Source: an uncultured Verrucomicrobiales bacterium (lineage in GTDB: Bacteria > Verrucomicrobiota > Verrucomicrobiia > Verrucomicrobiales > Akkermansiaceae). Taken from it: 57,111 bases of DNA. Made by a program: the position numbers and the translations under genes. Below are positions 18,768 to 29,900 of this stretch, piece after piece. The notes under the pieces are model-generated. The model saw only the letters and a program-made list of their open reading frames with translations, was not told the origin of the DNA and made no database searches. The DNA is taken from positions 1-57,111 of the forward strand of contig CAMQZC010000019.1 in the NCBI GenBank assembly GCA_947039485.1, in the 5' to 3' direction. Within the stretch, counting starts at the first letter, position 1, and each line of letters starts with the position of its first letter.

Positions 18768-19841
18768 TTATGCGAGGAGGCTGCGCATGCCTTGCATCTT
18801 GAGCTGGGTCTCTTGCCACTCGTTCTCTTCCTCAGATTGAGCAAGAATACCGCCACCAGCATAGAGGCGCGCCACATCTGATGATACTTGCATGCAGCGC
18901 AGCGTCACAAAGAGCTCCGCGGATATCCCTGCATGATAGGCGCCGAGGTAGCCACTATAGTAGGCACGATCCAGATCGGGATGGGCAGATAAAAAGGAAC
19001 GCGCGGCATCAGCTGGGTAGCCTGAGATGGCTGGCGTGGGGTGTAGCTTGCTCACCAGCTCTGCCACGCGCGCAGCAGGCATCTCGATGTCAAAGCGTGT
19101 GCAAAGGTGCTCAATAGCACCTGCTCGCAGAGTGTCGGCAGGGCGCTCAATGTAGTTAATCTGCGCACGATCCATGACCTCTCGGCTATACTCCGCGACA
19201 CAGGCTTGCTCGACGCGATTTTTCTCATCCCAGCATCCACCTACAAGTTGTGTACCTGCTAGAGCCACGCTCTCCCAATGATCTGACACGCCTCGTAGCA
19301 ATATCTCGGGGCTGCTGCAAAGCCAGCTACCTGTCACGCCTGAGTGCAGGAGTGCCGTGCAGGCATGGGGCGAGCGCTGAGCTGATGTGAGATAGGCGCG
19401 CGCAAGCGAGAAGCTCGCCGCATCAACAACAACATCCTCCGCTCGCGCTAAGACAATTTTGCGCAGCGATTCATCACGACTAACAGCCTCGTGGTACCCA
19501 GCAAAAAGTTGGGCATAGGCAGCGCGACCCTGCAGCATTGCTGGCAGTGGAGCGGTGGACAAAGGGGGGAATGCACTAGCACAGGGCAGGCATCCCTCTA
19601 GCTCATCAGCGATGAAGCAGAGGGGGGCTGCATGAGCGGCAAAGGGAGCTATGACAAAGCCCGCTTGACTAATCGCAGGCTCAGACAGACTCACAAGCTC
19701 GCGGATCCCCCCATCAAGCTGCATGCAGAGGCAATCATGAAGACGCCCTGGCAGGCGATAGAGCGCAAAGGCGCAGTCGCGAGCCAGGAGCTGGTCAATG
19801 AGCGCGAGCATTGCAGGCTCTGAGCTGAGGGGAAGTATCAT
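18768..19841 (-). CDS. menF: Isochorismate synthase (menaquinone pathway)
   Basis: A 357-residue chorismate-utilising enzyme. Signature blocks include RKIVLARAEDV (catalytic Lys region), SWLCSSPEILL, ALAGTQ, EYSREVMDRAQ, SKLHPTPAISGYP, YYSGYLGAYH, ELFVTLRCMQ and YAGGGILAQSEEENEW. LHPTPAISGYP and the absence of a glutamine amidotransferase partner favour isochorismate synthase (MenF/EntC type) over anthranilate or aminodeoxychorismate synthase. A menE-type ligase at 55491 supports menaquinone use. The N-terminal domain is short, giving a total length below the usual 400-430. The gene lies alone; a terminator at 19915-19953 separates it from the large PEP-CTERM gene. Confidence 0.85.
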   Translation of the reverse strand: MILPLSSEPAMLALIDQLLARDCAFALYRLPGRLHDCLCMQLDGGIRELVSLSEPAISQAGFVIAPFAAHAAPLCFIADELEGCLPCASAFPPLSTAPLPAMLQGRAAYAQLFAGYHEAVSRDESLRKIVLARAEDVVVDAASFSLARAYLTSAQRSPHACTALLHSGVTGSWLCSSPEILLRGVSDHWESVALAGTQLVGGCWDEKNRVEQACVAEYSREVMDRAQINYIERPADTLRAGAIEHLCTRFDIEMPAARVAELVSKLHPTPAISGYPADAARSFLSAHPDLDRAYYSGYLGAYHAGISAELFVTLRCMQVSSDVARLYAGGGILAQSEEENEWQETQLKMQGMRSLLA

Positions 19842-19911
19842 GTGCTAATTGAGTTTAGCACAAAGTCAGCCTATACTCAATAGTAGAGAGAGTACCCAGT
19901 AGAAGAGATAG

Positions 19912-19953
19912 AAAAAGAGCGCAGCCCCTCGTCATTGAGGGGGCTGCGCTCTT
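19912..19953 (-). terminator. Intrinsic terminator after the 1175-aa PEP-CTERM gene
   Basis: Bases 19915-19930 pair with 19937-19953 as a long stem (AGAGCGCAGCCCC against its complement) with one bulged base. Read on the minus strand, the stem is followed by TTTTTC. This fits termination of the gene that ends at 19973. Confidence 0.85.
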
Positions 19954-19972
19954 GAAATTTATGTACTTCAGA

Positions 19973-22900
19973 TTAGGCTTGCTTACGACGACGACGACGT
20001 GCGGCAAGACCAGCCAGAGCAAGTAAGCTCAGCGTGGCTGTGCTAGGCTCAGGGATGACGAATATGTAGCTACCATCAGCCTGCTTTACGGCATTGAGAC
20101 CCAAATGAATGCTCTCCGAACCATCAAAAGTCACATTGACGTAGATATCCCCAAGGCCAGTAATATCAGTAACGCCATCGACAACAAAGCCAATGTAGTG
20201 GAGTTCACTAGTGCCATTAATTATCGCTTCGTAATTTGCTATAAAGGTATCGAAGGCCTCTTGACTAGACAATGCAACATCAAGAGTAAGCGTGCCGGAG
20301 AGTGTCAAGTCAATGCCTTCACCAATCATATCAATGGTGTAGATATCGATAGGACCAACAGTAGCATCAGCAACTCCATCGAGGGTAAACTCACCCGTGC
20401 GTACGGGGCCACTCAATGTTGAACCCGATGCTGCCATCGTCACGTCATTGAGGGTGAGGTTAACACCTGTCGAACCTGCTGCAGCTGCTGCAGCTGAGAA
20501 GGTCGTACCGTCTGTCAACTTAAGTTTATCAAAGCTATAAGCAGTACCAGCCTTGAGTGTAATGTTCGCTTTGCTGAGCGTAGCATTATTAAGCGTGCTT
20601 CCACCAAGTTGCTTATTGCCTGCATGATTGGTCAGCGTTGCGACACCACCAACATTGTTAGTGATGGTGATATTACCTGTATCTAGCTTGGCGCCATTTG
20701 CAAGGCTCACGTCATTGGTAATGATTACGCCTGTGGCAATTTCTACCTGAGCATTGCCGCCAGTTGCGCTCACGGCACCTGTACCAAGAGCAGCATTACC
20801 TGCAACAATAAGCTTTGACACAACATCAAGGTTGGCGCCACCTGTCACAGTTGTTCCACCTGTATAGGTATTTGATCCTGCGATGCTCACCGTGCTATTA
20901 CCAGAAACTGTAACTGATCCAGCGCCGCTAATGACGCCAGCAGCTGCTGAGCGAGTATAGCTGCTATTTAAAAAGTTAAGATTAGCATTCTCGGAAAGGC
21001 TGATCTTGCCATTCCACTGAGCTGTTTTAGAAATAATAACATCAGCGTTTTTCACTTCCAACGTCCCCGCTGTAGAGGTATTGGCAGTGAAGCCTTTACC
21101 ATCAAGAACAAACGTCCGCTTAGTGCCCGACGCACTATCGATAATGATCTTGTGCATACGATTGCCGCTAGAGTTATGAAACTCCCCAGAGAATGTGTTA
21201 TCTCCACTCAAGAGAAGGTCAATGGTGCGAGCCGTCGAGTATTGACCCCAATCAGCGCGTACTCGACCATCACCAGTCAAGCTATTGAGATAAAGTGTTC
21301 CAGAATTTGCCAAAATAGTACCATATGTCTTATCATTAGCAATAAGCGAGAACCTAGAGTCTGCAGTTTGACCTGCAAAGGTGATAAGAAGCCCATTTTG
21401 ATCGGAGTGATCAATAGTTCCGTTGAACACATTACCACCGATGTTCACATGCGAGCTATAGGCGCTTACCGCTGGGTTGATGTTAAAGGTAATCGTACCA
21501 GAACCAGAAAGCACGCGAGCAGCTTTCCCCCCATTACCTCCAGTTATGATGAGATTTGTATTAGCAGCTACATTAACACTATTAATACCTGACCAATCTG
21601 AGTGAGTCAAGCTACCATTGCCTGTTAAGACAATATTTTGATTACCGGTGATAGATGCAGCATTAGTAAACGATGCATTAATTCCACCAACTAGGTTAAT
21701 GTTAAAGTTAGCATCACCAACGATGGTAAGCTTGCTGCCATCAATCGTCGTAGCGCCACCAGAAAGTTGGAGTGTACCACCCTGCATATTAACCTGAGAA
21801 ACGCTATCGAGAGCGCCAGCCACGGTAAGAGAGAGCGTAGCATTGCTCTCGACAGAGACAGCACCAGAACCAAGGGCTCCTGCTATCCCAACCTCAAGTA
21901 TACCACCTGTAATTGTTGTACCGCCTGAGTAGTTATTCTTATTATTAATAGTCAGCGTACCTGTTCCAGATTTAACTAAAAAGCCAGCGCCGTCAATACT
22001 GCCTGAGCCTGAAAATTCCCAGTTTTGATTACCATCAACAAGGATTTTGCCCGGTGAAACCGAAGTTTGGATGTCAATCACTGAGCTAATGCTTGAGCCA
22101 CCATTGCCGCTAAAGGTCACGTTATCGCCATCGAAGAAGTTTTTATTTACCACGGTGGAGTCCCAGTCTGTGCCTGCGGCCTCATCTGTCGACCAGACAC
22201 CATTGCCACCTGCCCAAATGAGATCAGCGACTGCACCTTCAAGCACCAATTCGATGCTATTGCCATTGTTAATCCATGTGGAGGTCACGCGCGCGCCTAA
22301 GCCAATAATAGTTGTATTAGCCCAGTCGTATAAGTCTTCGATATTACCACCAGTAGTAGTAAACAAGGTGTATGTGCCAGACGTAATACCAGTCAAGTTA
22401 ATCGTCGCGCCTGCTGCGATACTCACACCAGAGCCAAGCTCGAATGCAAAGTCAGCACCTTGAATACCTGCCTCAATAAGCGACACGAAAGATATCTCGC
22501 CAGCTAGGCTAAGAGTCTGCCCTGATGCGGCAGAAATGCTTGAACCGACACCACCCAAAGTAATTTTACCTGTAATAGAGCTAGCGCCTGAGAGGGTTAA
22601 TGAGGAATTTGCGGCGAGATTGATGTCATTGGCGAGCGTTGTTGCTGAGCCTAAGAGAAGCTGATTCCCAAGCCCAGACACCTCGAGCGATCCTGTCAAT
22701 CCAGCACCAGAAGTAAGATCAAGGATCGCATATCCACCCAATTTGACAGAATTCAAGGAAGTAACAGAGGTCACGACCAATGTCGTGCTATTCGTCGCGC
22801 TACCGCGCACAGTCCAGCTAACGTTGTCGCTTATCGTATTAACAGCCAGATTCATCTTGCCTCCACCATGAATATCAATATTGCGAGCTTCCGTCGCACT

Positions 22901-23500
22901 GATATTTATCGTGTCGAAATTGAATTCCTTACCAACAGCAATATACGCATTCATATCGGCATGGAGATATGTTGTCCTCCAACGAATATCAGTATCGCCA
23001 TAGGAAAAATTCTCATTGATAATGAAATTAATTTTCCCTGCCGCAAGCACATCGTCCGTATAATCGGAGCTCAATGTCGTATAATCCGCTGCACTAGTCG
23101 CGCGAAGGTTTACATCACGGGGAGCCGCATCATTCGACACGGTATACCCTATCGCACCAACATCAACAGTAACACCTGAAAATGACAGCGTACTGAACTT
23201 CGGCACAAGTTTAATAGCTGTAGTAGAGGCCTTATCAAAGCGCATCGTATTGGCTGCGGTACCAGCCCAAAATTCCGCAAAACTACCGCTATCGCCCGTC
23301 CAGTTATTCATATTATGAATATATAGATCTGTGGCTGCGGCTGGATCCCAGGTGGCTACTGCGGCCTCAGCCTGAGGCGTCGCAATTGTATAGGCTAGTG
23401 CGCCAACCGAAAGGGTCGCGGTCGCGAGTGTCGAGATAGGTGCCGCCATCGAGAGAATGGTAGCGTATAGAATGCGGCGTAGTGAGAGTTTAAGCTTCAT
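19973..23500 (-). CDS. Large secreted beta-helix passenger protein with PEP-CTERM tail
   Basis: A 1175-residue exported protein. The long signal region (about 1-46, ending QAEAA) resembles that of autotransporter-type proteins. The body is rich in Gly, Ser, Thr, Asn and Ala, with parallel beta-helix character. It includes passenger-associated transport-like repeats such as SGTGTLTINNKNNYSGGTT (about residue 500) and GSNTYTGGTTVTGG (about 870). It lacks a beta-barrel and ends with PEPSTATLSLLALAGLAARR plus RRRKQA, a PEP-CTERM-type sorting signal. The N-terminal 450 residues are clearly paralogous to those of the 3461-residue protein upstream on the same strand (TAANTMRFDK/SAANMMRFTG, GAIGYTV, DVNLRAT, NIDIHGGG, DGDNVTFSGNGG). 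It probably acts at the cell surface in adhesion or matrix; the ligand is unknown. Confidence 0.8.
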   Translation of the reverse strand: MKLKLSLRRILYATILSMAAPISTLATATLSVGALAYTIATPQAEAAVATWDPAAATDLYIHNMNNWTGDSGSFAEFWAGTAANTMRFDKASTTAIKLVPKFSTLSFSGVTVDVGAIGYTVSNDAAPRDVNLRATSAADYTTLSSDYTDDVLAAGKINFIINENFSYGDTDIRWRTTYLHADMNAYIAVGKEFNFDTINISATEARNIDIHGGGKMNLAVNTISDNVSWTVRGSATNSTTLVVTSVTSLNSVKLGGYAILDLTSGAGLTGSLEVSGLGNQLLLGSATTLANDINLAANSSLTLSGASSITGKITLGGVGSSISAASGQTLSLAGEISFVSLIEAGIQGADFAFELGSGVSIAAGATINLTGITSGTYTLFTTTGGNIEDLYDWANTTIIGLGARVTSTWINNGNSIELVLEGAVADLIWAGGNGVWSTDEAAGTDWDSTVVNKNFFDGDNVTFSGNGGSSISSVIDIQTSVSPGKILVDGNQNWEFSGSGSIDGAGFLVKSGTGTLTINNKNNYSGGTTITGGILEVGIAGALGSGAVSVESNATLSLTVAGALDSVSQVNMQGGTLQLSGGATTIDGSKLTIVGDANFNINLVGGINASFTNAASITGNQNIVLTGNGSLTHSDWSGINSVNVAANTNLIITGGNGGKAARVLSGSGTITFNINPAVSAYSSHVNIGGNVFNGTIDHSDQNGLLITFAGQTADSRFSLIANDKTYGTILANSGTLYLNSLTGDGRVRADWGQYSTARTIDLLLSGDNTFSGEFHNSSGNRMHKIIIDSASGTKRTFVLDGKGFTANTSTAGTLEVKNADVIISKTAQWNGKISLSENANLNFLNSSYTRSAAAGVISGAGSVTVSGNSTVSIAGSNTYTGGTTVTGGANLDVVSKLIVAGNAALGTGAVSATGGNAQVEIATGVIITNDVSLANGAKLDTGNITITNNVGGVATLTNHAGNKQLGGSTLNNATLSKANITLKAGTAYSFDKLKLTDGTTFSAAAAAAGSTGVNLTLNDVTMAASGSTLSGPVRTGEFTLDGVADATVGPIDIYTIDMIGEGIDLTLSGTLTLDVALSSQEAFDTFIANYEAIINGTSELHYIGFVVDGVTDITGLGDIYVNVTFDGSESIHLGLNAVKQADGSYIFVIPEPSTATLSLLALAGLAARRRRRKQA

Positions 23501-23874
23501 GACTAGAGTCTATTTTAAAAGAAATTCCCGAAAAACATTTATACATATAGCATAAAAACAGTTCTTCGACAGATTTATAGCACAAACACATGCATCTTGC
23601 AAGGCTAATTAAAAAACATTAATTTCCATTCACCTTCCATATCATTCACTTACGCAGGATACTCAACACTACGTGGCAACCAAATAACTTAATAAACTAA
23701 CTTAACGAACTTTTTACTAATGAGCTGCCACGCGTAATGTAACGTGGATCAGCTATCAATTCATGCATTGGTTGCAAACACCTAGAAACATAGTGGCTTG
23801 TTTATACGTTATTTTATATATAACACAGCATCTCTCATGTCGAGAATAAGTGTGGCTGATACGCGTGATGAAAC
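23501..23874. other. Intergenic leader of the PEP-CTERM passenger gene
   Basis: No gene is visible in this AT-rich stretch. It must hold the minus-strand promoter of the 19973-23500 gene. A box TGCTATAT followed by TATAAA on the minus strand (around 23536-23555) is a possible -10 region, but no good -35 is evident. The stretch contains no repeats and no Shine-Dalgarno sequence before 23500. Confidence 0.4.
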
Positions 23875-23909
23875 AAAAAAAACGCGCGCCCTCACGTGGA
23901 GGGCGCGCG
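23875..23909 (-). terminator. Intrinsic terminator after the giant autotransporter gene
   Basis: CGCGCGCCCTC (23883-23893) pairs perfectly with 23899-23909 across a five-base loop. On the minus strand the stem is followed by eight Ts (23875-23882 as A on the plus strand). Confidence 0.9.
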
Positions 23910-23936
23910 CCTGATTGATTTACTTAGCGGATTTCT

Positions 23937-26900
23937 TTAGAAGGCGAAGCGATAACCCACCGAGCCACTGCCGCTGGTCATACCATCACGCAGATCCACA
24001 CTCGCATCCATAAAGATGGCACCTGTGTCAAAGGTGACAGGAATAGTCAGGCCGATGCCAAACTCCGCACCAACAGCACCTGCCTCAGCACCCTTAACGG
24101 TAACACTGCTACCAGCTGCGTTAGCAAAGCTCACATCAGCCTCGCTGCTACGATCACCCATATCGGCCTTGAACATGGCGCGTGCTGAGAGGATCGAGGC
24201 GCGGTTGTATGCCGATGTGCCTACCACCGTCTCAATGCGACCACCAAGGCCGAGAGTCACGTAGCTGCTATCCTGATCACCTACCTTGAGGCCGGCATCG
24301 CTGCCTCTCTCCGTGTAGCCATCCAAGCTGCTCTTGACAAAGCTGATGTTAAATACAGGCTGCCAGCAGGTATTCATCTCCTCATCAAGAGGGATGGTGT
24401 AGCCAAGCTCATACATCAGACCTGCGCTAAAGCCATCAGTACTGCCCTTGGTCTCATACTTGCCGCCAAAGTAGTTAACAGTGCGATCCATGTCCGCATC
24501 TGATGAGCCAAAGCTTGCAATGAAGCTATGGGTCCAGCGCTTGACATTGCTGCGGGCAAAGAAGGTAACATACTGCGTATTGAGCGTACCATCACCCACG
24601 TCTGCAGCATTGCTATCAATGCTACCGTACATAGCGGTAATAGCAGCACCGAAGCTGAAGTTCTCATGCACATCAAAGTCCACACCGACGCTACCGCCAA
24701 AGGTACTCAAGTCATGACCTGCTGATGTGCCCTCGTTATCCAGCTTGCTGCTACCACCCTCTGCACTAATCCAAGCCTTGCCCGTAGGCTGCTCTTCATT
24801 TGTTTCATAGGGGTTGAGCCCCATGCTCATGGTGCGGTTGCGGATGCTGCCAAGCTGACGCTCCATGTCACTCATCTGGGCAGTGCCCAGAGCGGTGACG
24901 CTGGCACCTGCCACAGCTGCGGCAAGCTTGTCAGAGGCTGCGCTTGCACCTGTTTGTATGTAGTAATCCATGCTGTCCATAGCGTCGGTAAGGTGACCAG
25001 TAGTGTCATCCATCAGAGCATCATCTTGCCTATCACGATACTGAGGATTAATCTCCAGCAGAGCATTACTCAACAGCGAGGTGCCAGCGGCACCATTCGA
25101 GCTAGACGAGAGGGCGCCGTAGGCGTTGTTATTGATATCTGCTACGATGTGACCACCTTCTACACGTCCATTGGTGAAATACTTCTTAAAGAGCAATCCT
25201 TCAAAGATGACGCTATTGCCATGGCTTCCCTCCGCCAGCTCGAGATCAGCTAAGACGATGCTCTCAGAGAGAGACATACCGCTGATATCGATGACGCTCG
25301 GACCACCGAAGATACCTACATCAGCTCCGATGCAAATAGTGCTATCGGTCATGGTCAGGCTGCCATCTGCTCCAAAGTTAAATACATCCAGAGCATCGCC
25401 ACCAGCCTTTACGCGCTCGATCAAGTCATCAGCATCAAGTCTAAACTTGAGGATACTGCCATCGCTGAGGCTTGATGCTTCGTTCAGCTTGATAGCTTCC
25501 GCAACGTTGCCTCCATCAGCGTTGACGCCATCAATGGAACCAACATAAATGAGGCTACCCGTTGCTGTGATGGAATTGAGATCATCGCGATTGGTTTCCT
25601 TGTCGTGATTGAGCTTAATGCTCGAGCCCACTTCTCCAATGACACTCAGATTACTGCTCACCGTGACGGTCTGCTGGGCACCGGCTCCGACGGTCATGCT
25701 AGATGCAGTAGCAAACTCACCTTCATAGTTCCCACCTGATCCTTTCACAGTCACATCCCCGCTAATCATGCTCGTGCTGCTACCACTGAGTGATCCGACG
25801 ATGATTTCACCACCAGTCTCAGCAATCAGTTGAGAGCTATCTTTGAGCTCGACATTAGCAAGCTCGGCGCTGCCGCCAGCCTGAATGGTAAGAGCAGCCT
25901 CCTTTTCAAGGATAAGCTTGTCGTAGACATTGAGTATACCATTAGCTCCGACGGTGACGGAGCTGTCGCTATCACTAATAGTGAGCCTTCCAAGAGTCAA
26001 CTCAGCTTTCTTTACCTCAGTATCGCTAAGGATGCTCATCAACGGTGCTGATTCCACATTACCGACGCTGATGCTGCTGCCATTACTCAGACTGAGATCA
26101 CCAATGATGATGCTGCCGCCTATATTAACACTGAGCTGCGATGCATCGAGCGCCGCACTTTCAATATTGATGATGGCACCATCTTCAACGATAAACGCAG
26201 AACTTGTCATGCTAAGCTCCTTGAGATAGAGTTCAGCATGCACACCTTGTTCGGCACTGTTGCTATAATTCACAGAAACTCCCGTAACATTCAGGCTATT
26301 TCCTGCAACACTTACTCCGCTGTTGTTCAGGTCGACAAAGTCCTTACCTATACCATCACCTTTGATGCTGAGAGTCACGCCTTCGTTTCCGGAGAGATTT
26401 TCGATATTGACGCCATTCTCACGCTCGCCTTGATCGACGCCAGTCAGATCAAGGATCACGTCTTCATTAACAACGACCTTGTGGACGCTATCGAGCACAT
26501 CATAGCTAGCAAGCTTGCCCTCATCATCAAGGATGGGGGTGATGTAGTTGCTCTCATCCGTGTTAGGGGTGGCAGCAAAGTTGTCACTTGTCGTCCATGT
26601 ACGATCGATAGCTTCGGTAATTTCTACACTCAGTTTACCATCATTCTCCCTGAAGATAAGATCCTTTCCGCTTTCGCGCACGGCTGTAGCGGTGGGAGCA
26701 AGGTCAAAGTCGGCCCAGCTTCCGCTAGGTCCTGCATCAATGATGTTGTAGGTAGCGTCAAGCTCAACCTTGTCAAAGTTACCCAAGTTAAGGGTGACCT
26801 TATCAGCCAAACCAGCAGTGATACTATCGACACTAATCATGTAATCACCTGCACTGAGCTCGCCGTTTAAGGTGAGTGAATCAGTGACAAGATTACCAAA

Positions 26901-29900
26901 GCTACTACCCGTTGCGCCGGCATCAATGATGATGTGCGCAGCCGTGATGTCGCCACCTAGCGCAACTTGCTCTGTGAGTGTAAGGCTGTTGACGCCAGCA
27001 TCAATACTTCCGTTATTGACAAATGCGCCAAGGCTGTTGTCTTGATTGAGTGTCAATTCAGCACCCGTGGCAATTTCTAAGCTACCACCACTGAGTGTAT
27101 CAAGTGATACGGCTCCAGCACTGATAATGAGATTCCCATCACCTGTGACAACACCGAGCTTCGAACCATCACCGACGCTCAAACTACCATTGTTGGTGAT
27201 TGTTGCGTCAGTGGCTGTGATTGCTCCTGAGACGACCATGTTGCCGCTGTTAATCAGGCTAGCATTGGCCGCAAGCTCCACTGAGGTGGCGCTGATGTTG
27301 CCGCTCGTTGCGATATCAAGAATGGCATTCGACGCGATGATAATCTTACCATTAGCGTCAGCTATCACTGTTGTATCGCCTGTCACATCAATGTTATTTT
27401 GCACGATGAGCTTGCCTTCGAGCACCGTTAGTTTTCCTGTTGTGAGGGAGTCGCCAGAGAAGCTGTAGTCGTTACCCTCTGTCGTTTGGATGGCGACGTA
27501 GCTTGCTACTTGATCACCGTCAAGGACAACGGCTTTCACCCCACTATCTGCAGTAAAGTAGGCGCCTGATTCCTCTGGGGATGTCCCCATTGACCAGTCA
27601 CCAGTTTCACTACTCCAGTTTCCTTCACCTTGCCAGGTATTACCTGCGATGGTTGCTTGGAGGTAATAATTATTGTCCACTCCCTTGACGAGGGTGTATT
27701 CGTAGACAGAGACGATAACGGACTCTCCGCCATTGAGGGTCAGATTACCCTTAAACGCTTCGTCCAATTCGATAAAGAGGCTCAGCCCACCATCTGCCGG
27801 TGGGACAAAGGAAGCCAGTGAATCTCCCAAATCAATATTGATCGTGTTCGCAGTCAATGAGCCAACATCAAGCAGCGGAGTGCCTGCGGTCAGGCTATAG
27901 TTGACCTTGATGTTGCTCACATCGAGCGAGCCCGTGGTGTTGAGCTTACCTCCGAGATTGAGCTTAGTTACAGACAAGTTACCCGTAGCAACGCTCAGAG
28001 CAGCGGCTGTGGTCAGGGTATCACCCCCGATGTTCAGGCTGTTGATGCTAGAGGCTGTTGTACCAGTGAGTTCAAGACTGCCCTCTACGCTCAGAGCACC
28101 TCCGCCTGAGATGTGGTCAAAACTCGTGGTCGCAGTAGTTGCGACGCTCAGTGTGGCTCCTGTGCCGATGTCGACACTGCCGCCACCGGCATAGCTACCC
28201 ATGTTACTATCAGCACTCAGGCTGATGCTTCCAGTTGAGGTAACGGTTCCTTGTACATGGAGCGATGTAAAGACATTGTCTGTGTCTGCAGCCAATTTAA
28301 GGCTTCTAGCAGTGACATTGCCTCCTTGTATAGTCGCAGTACCAAGGCTGAGCTCGCCATCCACAGTGAGTGTGCTATCGGCATTGTCAAATGCACCTGT
28401 GACGGTGAGATTTGAGCCAATACTAAGTACACCACTATTGCTTAAGGAGTCGAGGGATTTTATAACATCACCCACGGTCACGTTACCTGCACTCACGCTC
28501 AGAGAGCCGCCAGAGAGGCTACCAATTGTGCTATCGCCACCCAGAGTGAGCATGCCGCTAGAATCAACGACTCCTTCTACCTTGAGCGACGCAAAGTCAT
28601 TGTCTGTGCCTGCAGCCAAATTAAGGCTATTAGCAGTGACATTACCTCCTTGTGTAGTCGCAGTACCAAGGCTGAGCTCGCCAACCACAGTGAGTGTGCT
28701 ATCGGCATTGTCAAATGCACCTGTGACGGTGAGATTTGAGTCAACACTAAGTACACCACTATTGCTTAAGGAGTCGAGGGAGCTTATAACATTACCCACG
28801 GTCACGTTACCTGCACTCACGCTCAGAGAGCCGCCAGAGAGGCTGCCAATTGTGCTATCCGCGCTGAGTGTCAGCAGGCCAGTTGATGTAACGAGCCCTT
28901 CTACCTTGAGTGACACAAAGTCATTGTCTGTGCCTACAGCCAAATTAAGGCTATTAGCAGTGACATTACCTCCGAGCGCAGTCGCAGTACCAAGGGTGAG
29001 ATTGCCATTCACGGTGAGTGTACCACCAGCATTGTCAAATGCAGCGCCAACAGTCAAGTTGACATCAGATGTATTTGTACCGATAACAATGCTACCGGCG
29101 TTGGTCAATGTATTAGAGAGGTTCAGTGCGTTACCCTCTGCAGCTTTGATGATGAGCTCACTACCAGCACCTACGCTAAGTGTGGCACGATCACCAAAGC
29201 TAACTACAGTACTGTCAAAGGTCGCATCCGCTCCTTCAGCGATACTGAGAGCACCGTTGATTTGGAGGGAACCATTGATGAAGCTGTAGTTGGTACCAGT
29301 ACCTGTTACGGTCATGTCAACAACGTTCGTCTCGGATGCGGGATCAAGAGTGATCTCACCTGTGCCACCGTTGAAGGTAACGTAATTAGACTTGTGGCCC
29401 GCAAAGGTCGCATCTGCGCCTCCTTCTGCCCAGGCGTTCTCAGCATTCCAAGCACCAGGACCTCCGCCCCAGACAAGATTTGCCTCCAAGCCAGGAACAC
29501 TAAGAACGAGCTTATTACCCTCAAATTTGAGTACAGTGTCATAAGTGACAAGTTTTCCGCTTGCATCAAAGAACTTGATAAGGAAATCATCCGCTGTTAG
29601 GCCAGTAAAGCCATCTGTGGACTCAATGAGCGTAAAGTAATCTCCTGATGCAAGGACATCAGTTATGGTGAGATTGATGGTTATTGGATTAGCAGCTCCT
29701 CCCATGTCACCATTAGCTGTCAATGATTTCAATGTCAGGCTACTTTCCCCAGCTGCTTGATTCAGACCAAAACTCATCTCAGCTCCTGCTGAGACGCTCA
29801 CATTTGTAGCCGTGAGCGTCGTTGCTCCAGCTGCCATGCTCAGATGTCCAGCATCCTTAATCCAGACTGAGGCGGTGCCCAATCCAGCAGCTTGCTGGAT

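Noticed and set aside
28201..29289. Plus-strand frame of 362 codons over the autotransporter repeats
   Set aside because: Its internal repeats only mirror the 324-bp repeat of the real gene, and it has no signal or domain.
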